From assembly GCF_016863435.1 (NCBI RefSeq), contig NZ_BOOW01000044.1, positions 1 through 64,000 on the forward strand: a stretch of 64,000 nt of DNA, in the 5' to 3' direction. Under the pieces are notes generated by a model that was given only the letters and a program-made list of their open reading frames with translations, was not told the DNA's origin and searched no databases. This document shows positions 46,080 to 55,082 of this stretch, piece after piece. Each line of letters opens with the position of its first letter. Position 1 is the first letter of the stretch. Both the position numbers and the translations under genes were made by a program. The stretch is from Sinosporangium siamense. GTDB lineage: Bacteria; Actinomycetota; Actinomycetes; Streptosporangiales; Streptosporangiaceae.

Positions 46080-46504
46080 ATGAGATGGCACAAAGTCTTC
46101 CCTGGAAGTATCGGCCAGGTTAGGGCCGCTCGTCGGTTTGTCAATCACCTTCTTACCCCTTGCCCTATACGCGAAGACGTCGCCCTCGTCCTGCACGAGC
46201 TGCCGCCAATGCCGTCAGGCACACCTCCAGCGGAAAAGAGGGAGGCGCCTTTACGGTCGATCTCTCATGGGAGAGCGACACGGTACGCATAGCGGTGATC
46301 GACCAAGGCGGGGAATCATCTCCGGTGTTCCAGTCCCTAGCGGCGCACTTCCCTGACAACGATGCGGAAAGCGGCCGCGGGCTGCTATTGGTGGGGGTTC
46401 TGGCCGACGATTACGGCACCTATGGTGATTCACACAGCCGTGTTGTATGGGCAGTGTTCCGACAGCGGCCCACAGCACCGACTCACATACAGTGCGCCTC
46501 ATAA
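46080..46504 (+). pseudogene. RsbW-like ATP-binding (HATPase) protein, single-base frameshift
   Basis: ATG 46080 starts MRWHKVFPGSIGQVRAARRF and reads to REDVALVLHEL. The shifted frame continues ANAVRHTSSG, FTVDLSWESDTVRIAVIDQG (G1 box), DAESGRGLLLVGVLADDYG (G2 box) and VVWAVFRQ to 46504. One G missing near 46204 (HEL-AANAVRH) accounts for the break. Together they give the full serine-kinase/anti-sigma HATPase fold of about 142 residues. Such proteins pair with HTH regulators in actinobacteria; one follows 69 bases downstream. Either inactivated or an assembly error. Confidence 0.72.
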
Positions 46505-46572
46505 AGTGATGGATGTGCCCAGCCACGAATGAATGTAAGACCCGTAGATAATCATACGGAAAGGCGAGATAT

Positions 46573-47869
46573 ATGGGTGACGTACGGGACTGTCAGCGAT
46601 GCCGATGCCGCTTGAGCCGCTACAATTCCTCGAATATTTGCGGCCCATGCGCCCGATTCCCGGCCTTCGCCGGCAAACCTGACTTCATCGCGCCTCATGT
46701 ATGGCAGAACGAGGGGGTGCTCACCGCTCTCCGTGCCCGTGACTTCGGTGCGGTGAGCAAACTGCTGCGCACGCTCTGCTCCCTCAGGCAGAACAACCTG
46801 GCGGAGATCACCGGCCTGAGCCAGAGCTACATCTCCCTGCTGGAGTCGGGACGGCGCCGCCTCAGCACGATCGACAAGATCATGGACTTTCTGAACGCCT
46901 TGGGCGCTCCTGAAGACATCGTGCAGAGTATGTTCCATGACCTCGTAGCTGCCAGACGCGCCCCCCACGACCGACTCCCCAATCACCGCAGCGAATACAA
47001 CGCGGACACGGACGTCAATCACCTGGGCAGTTTGGGCTGCCCGCTCCCCTCTGGAAGCCTGCAGGCAGGCATCGGCGAACTCATCGATCTCGGCTCTTCA
47101 AGCACGCTGTGCGTGGCGATTGACGATTCGCGCATTGGAGAGATGGTCATGCTCACCATGCAGACCTCGGAGGGGAAGGATGTACAAGTGACCCTGCCAC
47201 GACGTCGCCTTGTCCACATGGTCGCCGGTGGTGCCTTGGCATCCATGGTGTCGGCCCACGGCAGCTCCGAGGAACCGGGCTTGGTGGCCAAGGCGCTGAA
47301 CCAGCCACGCCACGTCGACGAGCAGGTCGTCGACTACTTTCGCCGCCTGCTGAACGAGCACCACACGGCCGATAAGACCTTCGGCCCTCACTCGATTCTG
47401 CGAACGGTGCACGCCCAGATCGAAGTTCTTGACGAACTCCGACGTGGCGCGGGCACCCGGAGTACAGGGCCCCTGCTCAAGATCCTCAGTCAGTACGCCG
47501 AAATGGCCGGCTGGCTCCACCAAGACCTCGGTCAGATGGGCGCCGCCATGGAGTGGACGAACCGAGCAATTCAGTGGGCATACGTAGCCGACGATTCCCT
47601 GATGCTCGCCTACCTCCTGGTCAGGCAGGCCAACATCGCATACACAGCCAAGGACCACGCCACGGTCATTCAACTGGCACGCGCCGCGCGCAGGAGATCC
47701 CACGGGCTTGAGCCGAAGCTTGAGGCCCTCGCGGCGCAGCAGGAGGCTAGCGGCCTGGTCATGCTGGGTGAGCACGACGAGTGCTTCACGCTGCTGGAAC
47801 AGGCCGCTGAAACCCTGCGGGACCACCCTAGGGTCTCCCAGCCGGACGCGCCGATCTACTTGTCGCAGC
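46573..47869 (+). pseudogene. zinc-ribbon HTH-TPR regulator, 5' part, split by an IS21-type element
   Basis: ATG 46573. Residues 8-28 hold a zinc ribbon (CQRCRCRLSRYNSSNICGPC), residues 64-92 an XRE HTH (LCSLRQNNLAEITGLSQSYI then SLLESGRRRLS), and from 240 on TPR-like helices (EMAGWLHQDLGQMGAAMEWT; RQANIAYTAKDHATVIQLAR). The sequence of the host gene ends near IYLSQ at about 47869, where the IS starts. The 3' part is at 50050-50348. Uninterrupted, the protein would be about 530 residues. It may have regulated the lanthipeptide cluster. Confidence 0.8.
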
Positions 47870-47927
47870 TTCCTGAAAACTGACCCCCTAGCGGTCGCTG
47901 AAAGTTGACCCCCTCGACGCTAGGAAG

Positions 47928-49190
47928 GTGCTGAAAGTGGAGGACTGGGCAGAAGTACGCCGTCTGCACCGGGCCGAGGGGATGCCGATCAAGGCGATCG
48001 TCCGGCGGCTGGGAATCTCCCGGAACACGGTGCGGCGGGCGCTGGCATCGGATGAACCGCCGAAGTACCGTCGGGCGCCGACGGGGTCGGTGGTGGATCC
48101 GTTCGAGCCGCAGATCCGCGCTTTGCTCACGGAGTGGCCGACGATGCCCGCTCCGGTGATCGCCGAGCGGATCGGCTGGCCGTACTCGCTGTCGCCGCTG
48201 AAGAAGCGGCTGACGCTAATCCGGCCGGAGTATGCGGGAATCGACCCGGTGGACCGGGTAACCTACGAGCCCGGGCAGATCGCCCAGTGCGACCTGTGGT
48301 TCCCGGAGACGCCGATCCCGGTGGCCGCGGGCCAGCGGCGAATCCTGCCTGTGCTGGTGATGACGCTGGGGTTCTCCAGGTTCATGACCGCCACGATGAT
48401 TCCCAGCCGCCAAGGCGGCGACATCCTGTCGGGCATGTGGTGGTCGATCCGCGGGATCGGCCGGGTGACCAAGACCCTCGTCTGGGATCGGGAAGCGGCC
48501 ATCGGCGGGAACGGGAAGGTCAGCACGCTCGCGGCGGCCTTCGCCGGCACTTTGGCCACGCAGATCAGACTCGCTCCGCCGCGCGACCCGGAATACAAGG
48601 GCATGGTCGAGCGGGCGAACCGGTTCCTGGAGACGTCCTTCCTTCCCGGGCGCCTGTTCGCCTCGCCGGCTGACTTCAACCGGCAGCTGGAGGACTGGCT
48701 GGTCAAGGCCAATGCCCGCACCGTCCGGTCGACCGCCGGCCGCCCAGTGGACCTGCTGGAGACCGACTATCGGGCGATGACCTCGCTGCCGCCGGTTCGC
48801 CCGCCGGTCGGCCTGCGCAACCGGATCCGGCTGGGCCGCGACTACCACGTGCGCCTAAACACGGTCGACTACTCCGTCAATCCGCGTGTCATCGGCAGGT
48901 TCGTCGACATCGTCGCCTCCCCGGACACCGTCACCGTCACCTGCGAGGGCAACCCGGTCGCCCGGCATCACCGGTCCTGGGCCAGGCAGGACGTGGTCAC
49001 CGACCCGGCCCACGCCGCCACGGCCAGGCAGATGCGCCAGGCCCTGGCCGAGGACCGGCAACGACGTCAGGCAGCGCTGCGCCGGCACACCGACGGCCAC
49101 ACCGTCGAGCTGCGGGCGCTGCCGGACTACGACGCCTTGTTCGGCGTCGACTTCACCAACCCGGACGAGAAAGTGAGCAACCAGCAGTGA
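47928..49190 (+). CDS. istA: IS21-type transposase IstA
   Basis: 420 residues from GTG 47928. An N-terminal HTH (VRRLHRAEGMPIKAIVRRLG then ISRNTVRRAL) precedes an rve-type DDE integrase core: QCDLWFPETPIPV near residue 120 (first Asp), LVWDREAAIGG near 183 (second Asp) and KGMVERANRFLETSF near 222 (Glu). A C-terminal target-binding part follows. Complete. The stop overlaps the istB start (GTGA). Confidence 0.9.
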   Translation: MLKVEDWAEVRRLHRAEGMPIKAIVRRLGISRNTVRRALASDEPPKYRRAPTGSVVDPFEPQIRALLTEWPTMPAPVIAERIGWPYSLSPLKKRLTLIRPEYAGIDPVDRVTYEPGQIAQCDLWFPETPIPVAAGQRRILPVLVMTLGFSRFMTATMIPSRQGGDILSGMWWSIRGIGRVTKTLVWDREAAIGGNGKVSTLAAAFAGTLATQIRLAPPRDPEYKGMVERANRFLETSFLPGRLFASPADFNRQLEDWLVKANARTVRSTAGRPVDLLETDYRAMTSLPPVRPPVGLRNRIRLGRDYHVRLNTVDYSVNPRVIGRFVDIVASPDTVTVTCEGNPVARHHRSWARQDVVTDPAHAATARQMRQALAEDRQRRQAALRRHTDGHTVELRALPDYDALFGVDFTNPDEKVSNQQ

Positions 49191-49999
49191 GTACCGCCAC
49201 CAGGACGAAGGTGGACCCCGCCCCGAAAGACGGCATGCCGTCGATGCTCGCCTACCTCACCCGCGTGCTGAAGATGCCCACCATCGGCGCGTTCTGGGAG
49301 GAACTGGCCGAGCAGGCCCGCGATCAGAACTGGTCGCATGAGGAGTATCTGGCCGCCTTGCTGCAGCGCCAGGTCGCCGACCGGGAGTCCAAGGGCACCA
49401 CGATGCGCATCCGCACCGCGCACTTCCCGGCCGTCAAGACGCTGGAGGACTTCAACCTCGATCATCTGCCCTCGCTGCGTCGTGACGTGCTTGCGCACTT
49501 GGCGACCGGCGCCTTCGTAGCCAAAGCCGAGAACGTGATCCTGCTGGGTCCGCCGGGGATCGGCAAGACGCACCTGGCCATCGGGCTCGGCGTCAAGGCC
49601 GCGCACGCCGGCTACTCAGTGCTGTTCGACACCGCCAGCAACTGGATCGCCCGCCTGTCGAGCGCTCATCAGGCGGGACGGCTGGAATCCGAGCTGAAGA
49701 AGATCCGCCGCTACAAACTGATCATCATCGATGAGGTCGGTTACATCCCCTTCGACCAGGACGCCGCGAACCTGTTCTTCCAACTCGTGGCCTCCCGATA
49801 TGAGCTGGGCTCGATCATGGTGACCTCGAATCTGCCCTTCGGGCGCTGGGGAGAGACCTTCTCCGACGACGTCGTCGCCGCCGCGATGATCGACCGCCTC
49901 GTCCACCATGCCGAGGTCCTCACCCTCACCGGTGATTCCTACCGGACCCGGCAACGCCGCGAACTGCTGGCCAAGGAGAACCGCGCCAGCCACGGCTGA
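49187..49999 (+). CDS. istB: IS21-type helper ATPase IstB
   Basis: 270 residues from GTG 49187. AAA+ ATPase: Walker A GPPGIGKTHLAIGL near residue 122, Walker B KLIIIDEVGYIPFD near 178, sensor 1 SIMVTSNLPFGRW near 207, and a C-terminal LTGDSYRTRQRREL segment near 245. IstB selects target DNA and activates IstA. Complete, translationally coupled to istA. Confidence 0.92.
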   Translation: MSTATRTKVDPAPKDGMPSMLAYLTRVLKMPTIGAFWEELAEQARDQNWSHEEYLAALLQRQVADRESKGTTMRIRTAHFPAVKTLEDFNLDHLPSLRRDVLAHLATGAFVAKAENVILLGPPGIGKTHLAIGLGVKAAHAGYSVLFDTASNWIARLSSAHQAGRLESELKKIRRYKLIIIDEVGYIPFDQDAANLFFQLVASRYELGSIMVTSNLPFGRWGETFSDDVVAAAMIDRLVHHAEVLTLTGDSYRTRQRRELLAKENRASHG

Positions 50000-50049
50000 C
50001 CGGACACCAGGGGGTCAGCATTCAGAAACCCATAGGGGGTTCACATTCG

Positions 50050-50348
50050 CGAAGCGTCGACACTACTTGCATGACTACGACCTCGACTCCCTGAACACAC
50101 AGGGTGCCGTCTGTCACCGCGCCGCAGGCCGCGGCGACAGAGCCGTCGGCCTACTGGAGGAACAGCTTCACCGGGTGCAGGAGGGCATGACACGCGACCG
50201 CGGGCACCTCACCGCCAAACTCGCCGTGGCGGTAGCTCAATCACCGCAGCCCGACCCGGCCCGCGCCGCCCATCTTGGTCACGAGGCTCTCGAGGCCGCT
50301 GCCAAGGACCGACTCAGCCCGAATCCGCAGCGAGCTCAGCCTTCTTGA
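50050..50348 (+). pseudogene. 3' part of the IS-split HTH-TPR regulator
   Basis: Directly after the IS end the frame reads YDLDSLNTQGAVCHRAAGRG, AVGLLEEQLHRVQEGMTRDR and HLTAKLAVAVAQSPQPDPAR, the last TPR-like helices expected after the 5' part ends in DAPIYLS. No start signal of its own. It supports an insertion into one pre-existing gene. Confidence 0.75.
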
Positions 50349-50491
50349 TGCCGAGCTGGCCACGCGTTGGCCTGATCGTGCCGAGAGCCGGGACTTTCAC
50401 GATGCGCTCACACAGCAATCGCGTGTGCTCTGAACAGAGGCCGCTTCACGGCTGTCCGATCGTTGGCTGACGAACCGGGAAGGAGTTTCGC

Positions 50492-52060
50492 TCAGCGTGA
50501 CCTGCCGGGACCCCATCGGCGATTCGCCGAGGAGCGGTTCTCCGCGCTAGGAGGCGTCTTACCTGCTTGGAGAGCAAGCCGACTCTCCTTGAGTACTGCG
50601 AGAATGCTTGCCCGTTTGTTGCTCAACCCCGAAGTCTCGCGGTCGTTGAAGTCATACATGGCTTTGACAAGCTTCGGATCACGACGGTGACCAAGCGTGG
50701 CAAGCCCGTCACCGAAGGCAGGGCGACTGCCGGGCGTCACAATCGTGATGATCGCATTCTCGATGCGCGGAATGGCGGCGTGACTGTGTGCGACCAGGTC
50801 ACGATAGGCGGCCAGCACGTGGGTGTTGTCAAGGTCGGCGGCGTGCACAGGCGGCGTGACCCCGGAACGGAGCAGGCGTCCGTGGCGAACGGCCTGCTCC
50901 ACACGGGATAGGTCATACTCGGCCACCACTCGGAGAGCGTCGACCGTACGCAGCACGGTCATAAGCACGGTGGGCATGTCGGCCATGTGGAGGGCCAACT
51001 GAGCAGGGATTCTGCTCATCGTGGCGCGGGACTGGCCAAAGGTCCAGCCTGGATCCGCCGAGACCATCCGTCGCGTGCAGATCACCAGGTGCTTGAGGTG
51101 CACCTCAAGGTCGGAGGGAGCCTTGCGAAGGGTAGTGGTAGCCCATTTGTCCCAGATGCCGCGGACATCGTTCCATCGGGTGTAGACACGCTGCACAGCT
51201 CGGTGGCCTCCGGCCAGTAGGCGTTGGGCAAGTTGAGTGCAGTCGGGGCTGATCTCAGTGCTTCGGCGCAGCAGCAGGTTGCAGGCGACCATGGCCGAAT
51301 GCAAAGTTCCCGCCGCGCCGATGGCATGGAGTTGCCACCGTTGATCTGTCGCATCGCCGGTGGAACTTGCGGCCAGCGTGCGGATGGCTTCGGTCTTCGC
51401 CGTGATATCGCGGAAGAGATCGGAGATTGAGAGGTGAACGCCTGGGAGCGGTTCGAGAGTGGGTGCTTCGTACAGCGGCACTGCCTTGAGGGTTGCTTGC
51501 CCGTGCTGCACCGCTACCCCTTCAGCAGAGACGCCCAACGAGCGCAGCGCGTGATGCACGTGCTCCAGCGAGGTTGATCGCAACGCTGGTTGAACCTGGT
51601 GCAGTACGGTGCCGAGCTGCTGGGCGCCGTCCCGCACCAGCTTCCCGATGGCAAGTTGGACATCTGGGTGGCAGATGGCGTTTGCCCAGTCAGTGAGGTT
51701 GGCGGTGCCGTCGGGGGTGTGATGTGTCTTGAGGAGATCCAGCCCGATGCCGAGAGAGACCGCGCATCCGTCGATATGGCGGGCGACCGGGTGCCGACAT
51801 TGCCATCCCGAGGCATCGAGCTCCTTCTCCAGGGTGGACAGGTGCTCGTAGGCCACACGCATTCCATGCCATGTTTCGTTGGATGAGGTGTCAACCTTCA
51901 AGTCGGCGTATCGCGTGAGCGTCTTCACCAGTCGTGTTGAGGCACCGACGATGGCGGCGGTGCCTTCGGTCGACGTCTGCCCCTTCATGGCGAACTGCTG
52001 AGCGAGCCTTAGTTCATCGGCAGCGGTGCAAGCGAAATCGCCGAACACTGTGGAAGGCAT
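50492..52060 (-). CDS. large helical protein of unknown function
   Basis: 522 residues from ATG 52060 (MPSTVFGDFACTAADELRLA). A longer start at 52090 would overlap the terminal repeat of the IS5-type element at 52062, so 52060 is preferred. Almost entirely predicted helix, with many His and Arg, no hydrophobic segment, and no motif I recognise. Typical stretches are GASTRLVKTLTRYADLKVDT near residue 40, RVEQAVRHGRLLRSGVTPPV near 385 and AAYRDLVAHSHAAIPRIENA near 420. Its promoter region appears to have been replaced by the IS, so expression may be altered. Confidence 0.6.
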   Translation of the reverse strand: MPSTVFGDFACTAADELRLAQQFAMKGQTSTEGTAAIVGASTRLVKTLTRYADLKVDTSSNETWHGMRVAYEHLSTLEKELDASGWQCRHPVARHIDGCAVSLGIGLDLLKTHHTPDGTANLTDWANAICHPDVQLAIGKLVRDGAQQLGTVLHQVQPALRSTSLEHVHHALRSLGVSAEGVAVQHGQATLKAVPLYEAPTLEPLPGVHLSISDLFRDITAKTEAIRTLAASSTGDATDQRWQLHAIGAAGTLHSAMVACNLLLRRSTEISPDCTQLAQRLLAGGHRAVQRVYTRWNDVRGIWDKWATTTLRKAPSDLEVHLKHLVICTRRMVSADPGWTFGQSRATMSRIPAQLALHMADMPTVLMTVLRTVDALRVVAEYDLSRVEQAVRHGRLLRSGVTPPVHAADLDNTHVLAAYRDLVAHSHAAIPRIENAIITIVTPGSRPAFGDGLATLGHRRDPKLVKAMYDFNDRETSGLSNKRASILAVLKESRLALQAGKTPPSAENRSSANRRWGPGRSR

Positions 52061-52164
52061 GAGTGGGTGTTCTGACAGTAGATGCCCCATATGGGCTGTA
52101 GCTCTGGTGAGAGTCTCATACCACCCTGTTGACTCTTAGTCTCAATTCAGATGCTGTGAGTGAC

Positions 52165-53025
52165 ATGCAGGGTGAAGGGGAAACCGGGCGCAGGCCCTAC
52201 CCGAGCGACCTGACCGAGGAACGTTGGGCACTGATCGAACCGCTGATCAGCGCATGGAAAGCACGCCACCCCTCGGTCAGCGGCCACCGCGGCCAGTACC
52301 CGATGCGCGAGATCGTCAATGCCATCCTCTACCAGTCCCGCACAGGCTGCCAGTGGCGCTACCTCCCGCCACCCAGCGCCGTCTACTACTACTTCGCCCT
52401 CTGGAGAGACGACGGCACCACCCAGACCGTCCACGACCTGCTGCGCTGCCGGGTACGCGAACACGTCGGCCGCGCCGAGGACCCCACCGCGGTCGCCATG
52501 GACACCCAGACCGTGCGCGCCGCGGCCGGGGTACCCGCCGAAACCACCGGACTCGATCCGGCTAAAAGAAGCCGGGGCCGCAAGCGCGGCATCGCCACCG
52601 ACGTGCTCGGCCTGCTGATCGCCGTGACGGTGGCGGCCGCCAGCGTGCACGACAACGCGATCGGCGTCGACCTGCTCGACAAAGTCGCCGTCGACAATCC
52701 CTCCGTCACCACCGCGTCGGTGGACGCGGGATTCAAGAACGCGGTCGCCCACCATGGCAGGACCCTGGGCATCACGGTGCACACCGTGCAGCCCCCGCAC
52801 GGCGCACGCGGGTTTGTCCCCGTCCCCAAGCGGTGGGTGGCCGAGCAGACCTTCGGCACCCTCATGCTGCACAGGCGGCTCGTGCGCGACTACGAGCGGC
52901 TGCCCGCGAGCAGTGAGGCGCGGGTGCACTGGTCGATGACCGACCTGATGACCCGCCGCCTGACCGGCACCGCCACTCCTGCCTGGCGCGACCCGCAGCC
53001 CGGTGTGCCGGCCGCCGCGGCATGA
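52165..53025 (+). CDS. IS5-family DDE transposase
   Basis: 286 residues from ATG 52165. Family signature: YPSDLTEERWALIEPLI near residue 11, ILYQSRTGCQWRYLPPP near 55, the first catalytic Asp in AVAMDTQTVRAA near 112, TASVDAGFKNAVAHHG near 190 (second Asp) and RRLVRDYERLPASSEA near 240 (Glu). Complete. The stop overlaps the next start (ATGA). Confidence 0.9.
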   Translation: MQGEGETGRRPYPSDLTEERWALIEPLISAWKARHPSVSGHRGQYPMREIVNAILYQSRTGCQWRYLPPPSAVYYYFALWRDDGTTQTVHDLLRCRVREHVGRAEDPTAVAMDTQTVRAAAGVPAETTGLDPAKRSRGRKRGIATDVLGLLIAVTVAAASVHDNAIGVDLLDKVAVDNPSVTTASVDAGFKNAVAHHGRTLGITVHTVQPPHGARGFVPVPKRWVAEQTFGTLMLHRRLVRDYERLPASSEARVHWSMTDLMTRRLTGTATPAWRDPQPGVPAAAA

Positions 53026-53444
53026 GCTCCCCGCTTCCCTCCGACGCACTGCTGAAGCATCTGGACGAGCGGTGCCGGGAGGCACAGGAGGAGGTCGACC
53101 GCCTGACCTCGGAGATCGCCGGGCTCACCGATCGCCTGGCCGGCGCCGGGCAGCTGCTGACCAGGCTGGAGCTCACCCGGCAGACCCTGGTCGAGATCGC
53201 CGGGCAGCACACCGCGCCCGAACCGGCCGCCGCCGCCCTGCCGCCCGCCTACCAGGACGTCCTCGCCGCCATCACCCGTGCCGGCGAGGGCCTGCGAGCG
53301 AAAGAGGTCTGCCTGGCCCTTGGCCTGGACCTGCAGCACAAGACGGTTGAAAGTATCCGCTCAAAACTCAAGCGGCTGGTCGGCCGAGACCTTCTGATTG
53401 AACCCGAACCTGGGCTCTTCGTGCTCAACCGGCGCAGAAACTAG
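53022..53444 (+). CDS. IS-associated accessory protein with coiled coil and winged-helix-like end
   Basis: 140 residues from ATG 53022, ATGA overlap with the transposase. Residues 8-50 form a coiled coil ([20 protein letters not shown]), and residues 70-130 look like a winged helix ([38 protein letters not shown]). It lies inside the terminal repeats, so it travels with the IS. Possibly a regulator of transposition. The family is known to me only as a passenger of such elements. Confidence 0.65.
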   Translation: MSSPLPSDALLKHLDERCREAQEEVDRLTSEIAGLTDRLAGAGQLLTRLELTRQTLVEIAGQHTAPEPAAAALPPAYQDVLAAITRAGEGLRAKEVCLALGLDLQHKTVESIRSKLKRLVGRDLLIEPEPGLFVLNRRRN

Positions 53445-53559
53445 CAGAACACCCACTGAGAACTGGCTCAGGCATATGTTCCGTGAGCCGTCGGTCGGAT
53501 ACGTCACGGTTCTAAAGTTCTGGCCGGTAGCCGACTTATTGATCGCCAGCATCGCCTGT

Positions 53560-55024
53560 GTGTCGATCAAGGAGCTGCTCCCCCTCTTGCCGCCCCATCT
53601 GGCCCAGGTGCACGTCGACCAGGTCTCCCAAACCGGCGCCTCGGTGCGGATCAGAGCCAGGACCATGACGGGCCGAGCGCACTGCCCGAACTGCGCGACA
53701 CCGTCACAGCGCAGGCACAGCCACTATGAGCGGCGCCTGCTCGACACCGCGGCCGGAGGCCAGGAGACGCTGATCCACCTGCGGGTTCACCGGTTCATCT
53801 GCCACAACGACGCCTGCGCAAGGCGCACCTTCGCCGAGCGGGTGCCGAATCTAGCGGTCCGCTACGGCCGCCGCAGCGTCGCGGCAGGTCAGGCACTGCG
53901 CGCGGTCGCCCTGGCCCTCGGGGGCCGCGCCGGTGCCCGCCTGGTCGCGCGCCTGGCCCTGGCGGTCAGCCGGATGGCGCTGATCAGGCTGATCCGCGCC
54001 CTGCCCGAGCCCGAGCCCGCCCCCGCAGCCGGCCCGGCGGTGCTGGGCGTCGACGACTTCGCTCTGCGCAAGGGCAGGGTCTACGGAACCGTCCTGATCG
54101 ACATACCCACGGGACGACCGATCGACGTCCTGGCCGACCGAACCGCCGACACCCTGGCCACCTGGCTGCGGACACACCCCAATGTCGAGATCGTCTGCCG
54201 CGACCGTGCCGACGCCTACGCCGACGGCACCGGCCGCGGAGCCCCCGACGCAGTCCAGGTAGCCGACCGCCGGCATATCTGGGGGAACCTCGGTCAAGCC
54301 GTCGAGCGCACCGTCACCGCACACCGCCTGCACCTGCGGGCCATCAGCTCCGCATCTGCGGCCCGGGCCGCACCGCCTGCAGCGCGCCCGCCTGCTCCCC
54401 AGCCGGCTCACGCGCCGCAGACCAGGCAGGATCGGACCGCGGTCCGCACCCGGAAAAGGCATGTCGCCATCCATGACCGGCTCGCCCCCGCGGCCACGCC
54501 TCAAGCAGACAGCCCGCCGACTGAATCTCGGCCGCAACACCGTCCGCAGGTTCGCCCGAGCCGCCACGCCCGAAGAGCTCCTCGTCCATACCGGTACCGG
54601 CCGGCAGGCCAAAAGCTTGGAGGTCTTCGACTCCTACCTGCGCCATCGCGAAGGCTGTGCCAACGCCGCACAGCTCCATCGCGAACTGCGCGGCCGCGGT
54701 TGCACCGGTGCGAGCACGGTCGTCCGCCAGTACGTCCGGCCGTGGCGGGCTGGCCTTTCCGCCGAGCCGTCACCGCGGCGGCCCCCGACGGCCCGTCAGG
54801 CCGCCGGCTGGTTCCTGTGCAACTCCGTCAACCTCAAACCCGACGAGCAGCGCGGTCTCGACACGCTGTGCGCCGCCAGCCCGCAGCTGGCCGCCCTGCA
54901 AGACCATGTACAGCACTTCGCAGAGATGATGACGCACCGCCGCGGTCGGCACCTCGAGGCCTGGATGACCGTACGGGCGAGCGAACCTCGACCTCCTCCG
55001 CAAGCGCGTCCTCCTCGCTGACTG
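53560..55024 (+). pseudogene. ISL3-family transposase, frameshifted and internally deleted
   Basis: From GTG 53560 the family zinc finger region is present ([37 protein letters not shown]) and the first catalytic Asp ([20 protein letters not shown]). Next come [14 protein letters not shown] and [17 protein letters not shown] frame change between 54350 and 54450 leads to the HTH part ([20 protein letters not shown]) and [21 protein letters not shown] third frame then gives [12 protein letters not shown] and the stop at 55022-55024. The segment carrying the last catalytic Glu is missing. It lies 59 bases from CRISPR array D. Confidence 0.8.
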
Positions 55025-55082
55025 AATCGGCGCTCACGGAACATCTGCCTGAGCCACGGTTGGCGCGTCGTCCACATGAGAA

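Larger units (their letters stand above)
47870..50045 (+). mobile_element. IS21-type insertion sequence
   Basis: Bounded by related multi-copy ends. Left: two copies of an element ending in TGACCCCCT (CTGAAAACTGACCCCCT near 47871, CTGAAAGTTGACCCCCT near 47899). Right, read in reverse complement: GTGAACCCCCT and CTGAATGCTGACCCCCT (about 50008-50045). It contains the istA-like and istB-like genes with a 4-base overlap. Doubled terminal repeats and the two-gene layout are IS21 hallmarks. The target duplication is not clear by eye. It splits the HTH-TPR regulator. Confidence 0.85.
52062..53459 (+). mobile_element. IS5-type insertion sequence
   Basis: AGTGGGTGTTCTG at 52062-52074 is matched in inverted form by CAGAACACCCACT at 53445-53457, giving terminal inverted repeats of at least 13 bp with weaker similarity beyond. 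Between them are the transposase and a coupled second gene. The left end abuts the start codon of the unknown helical gene. Target duplication not resolved by eye. Confidence 0.8.
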
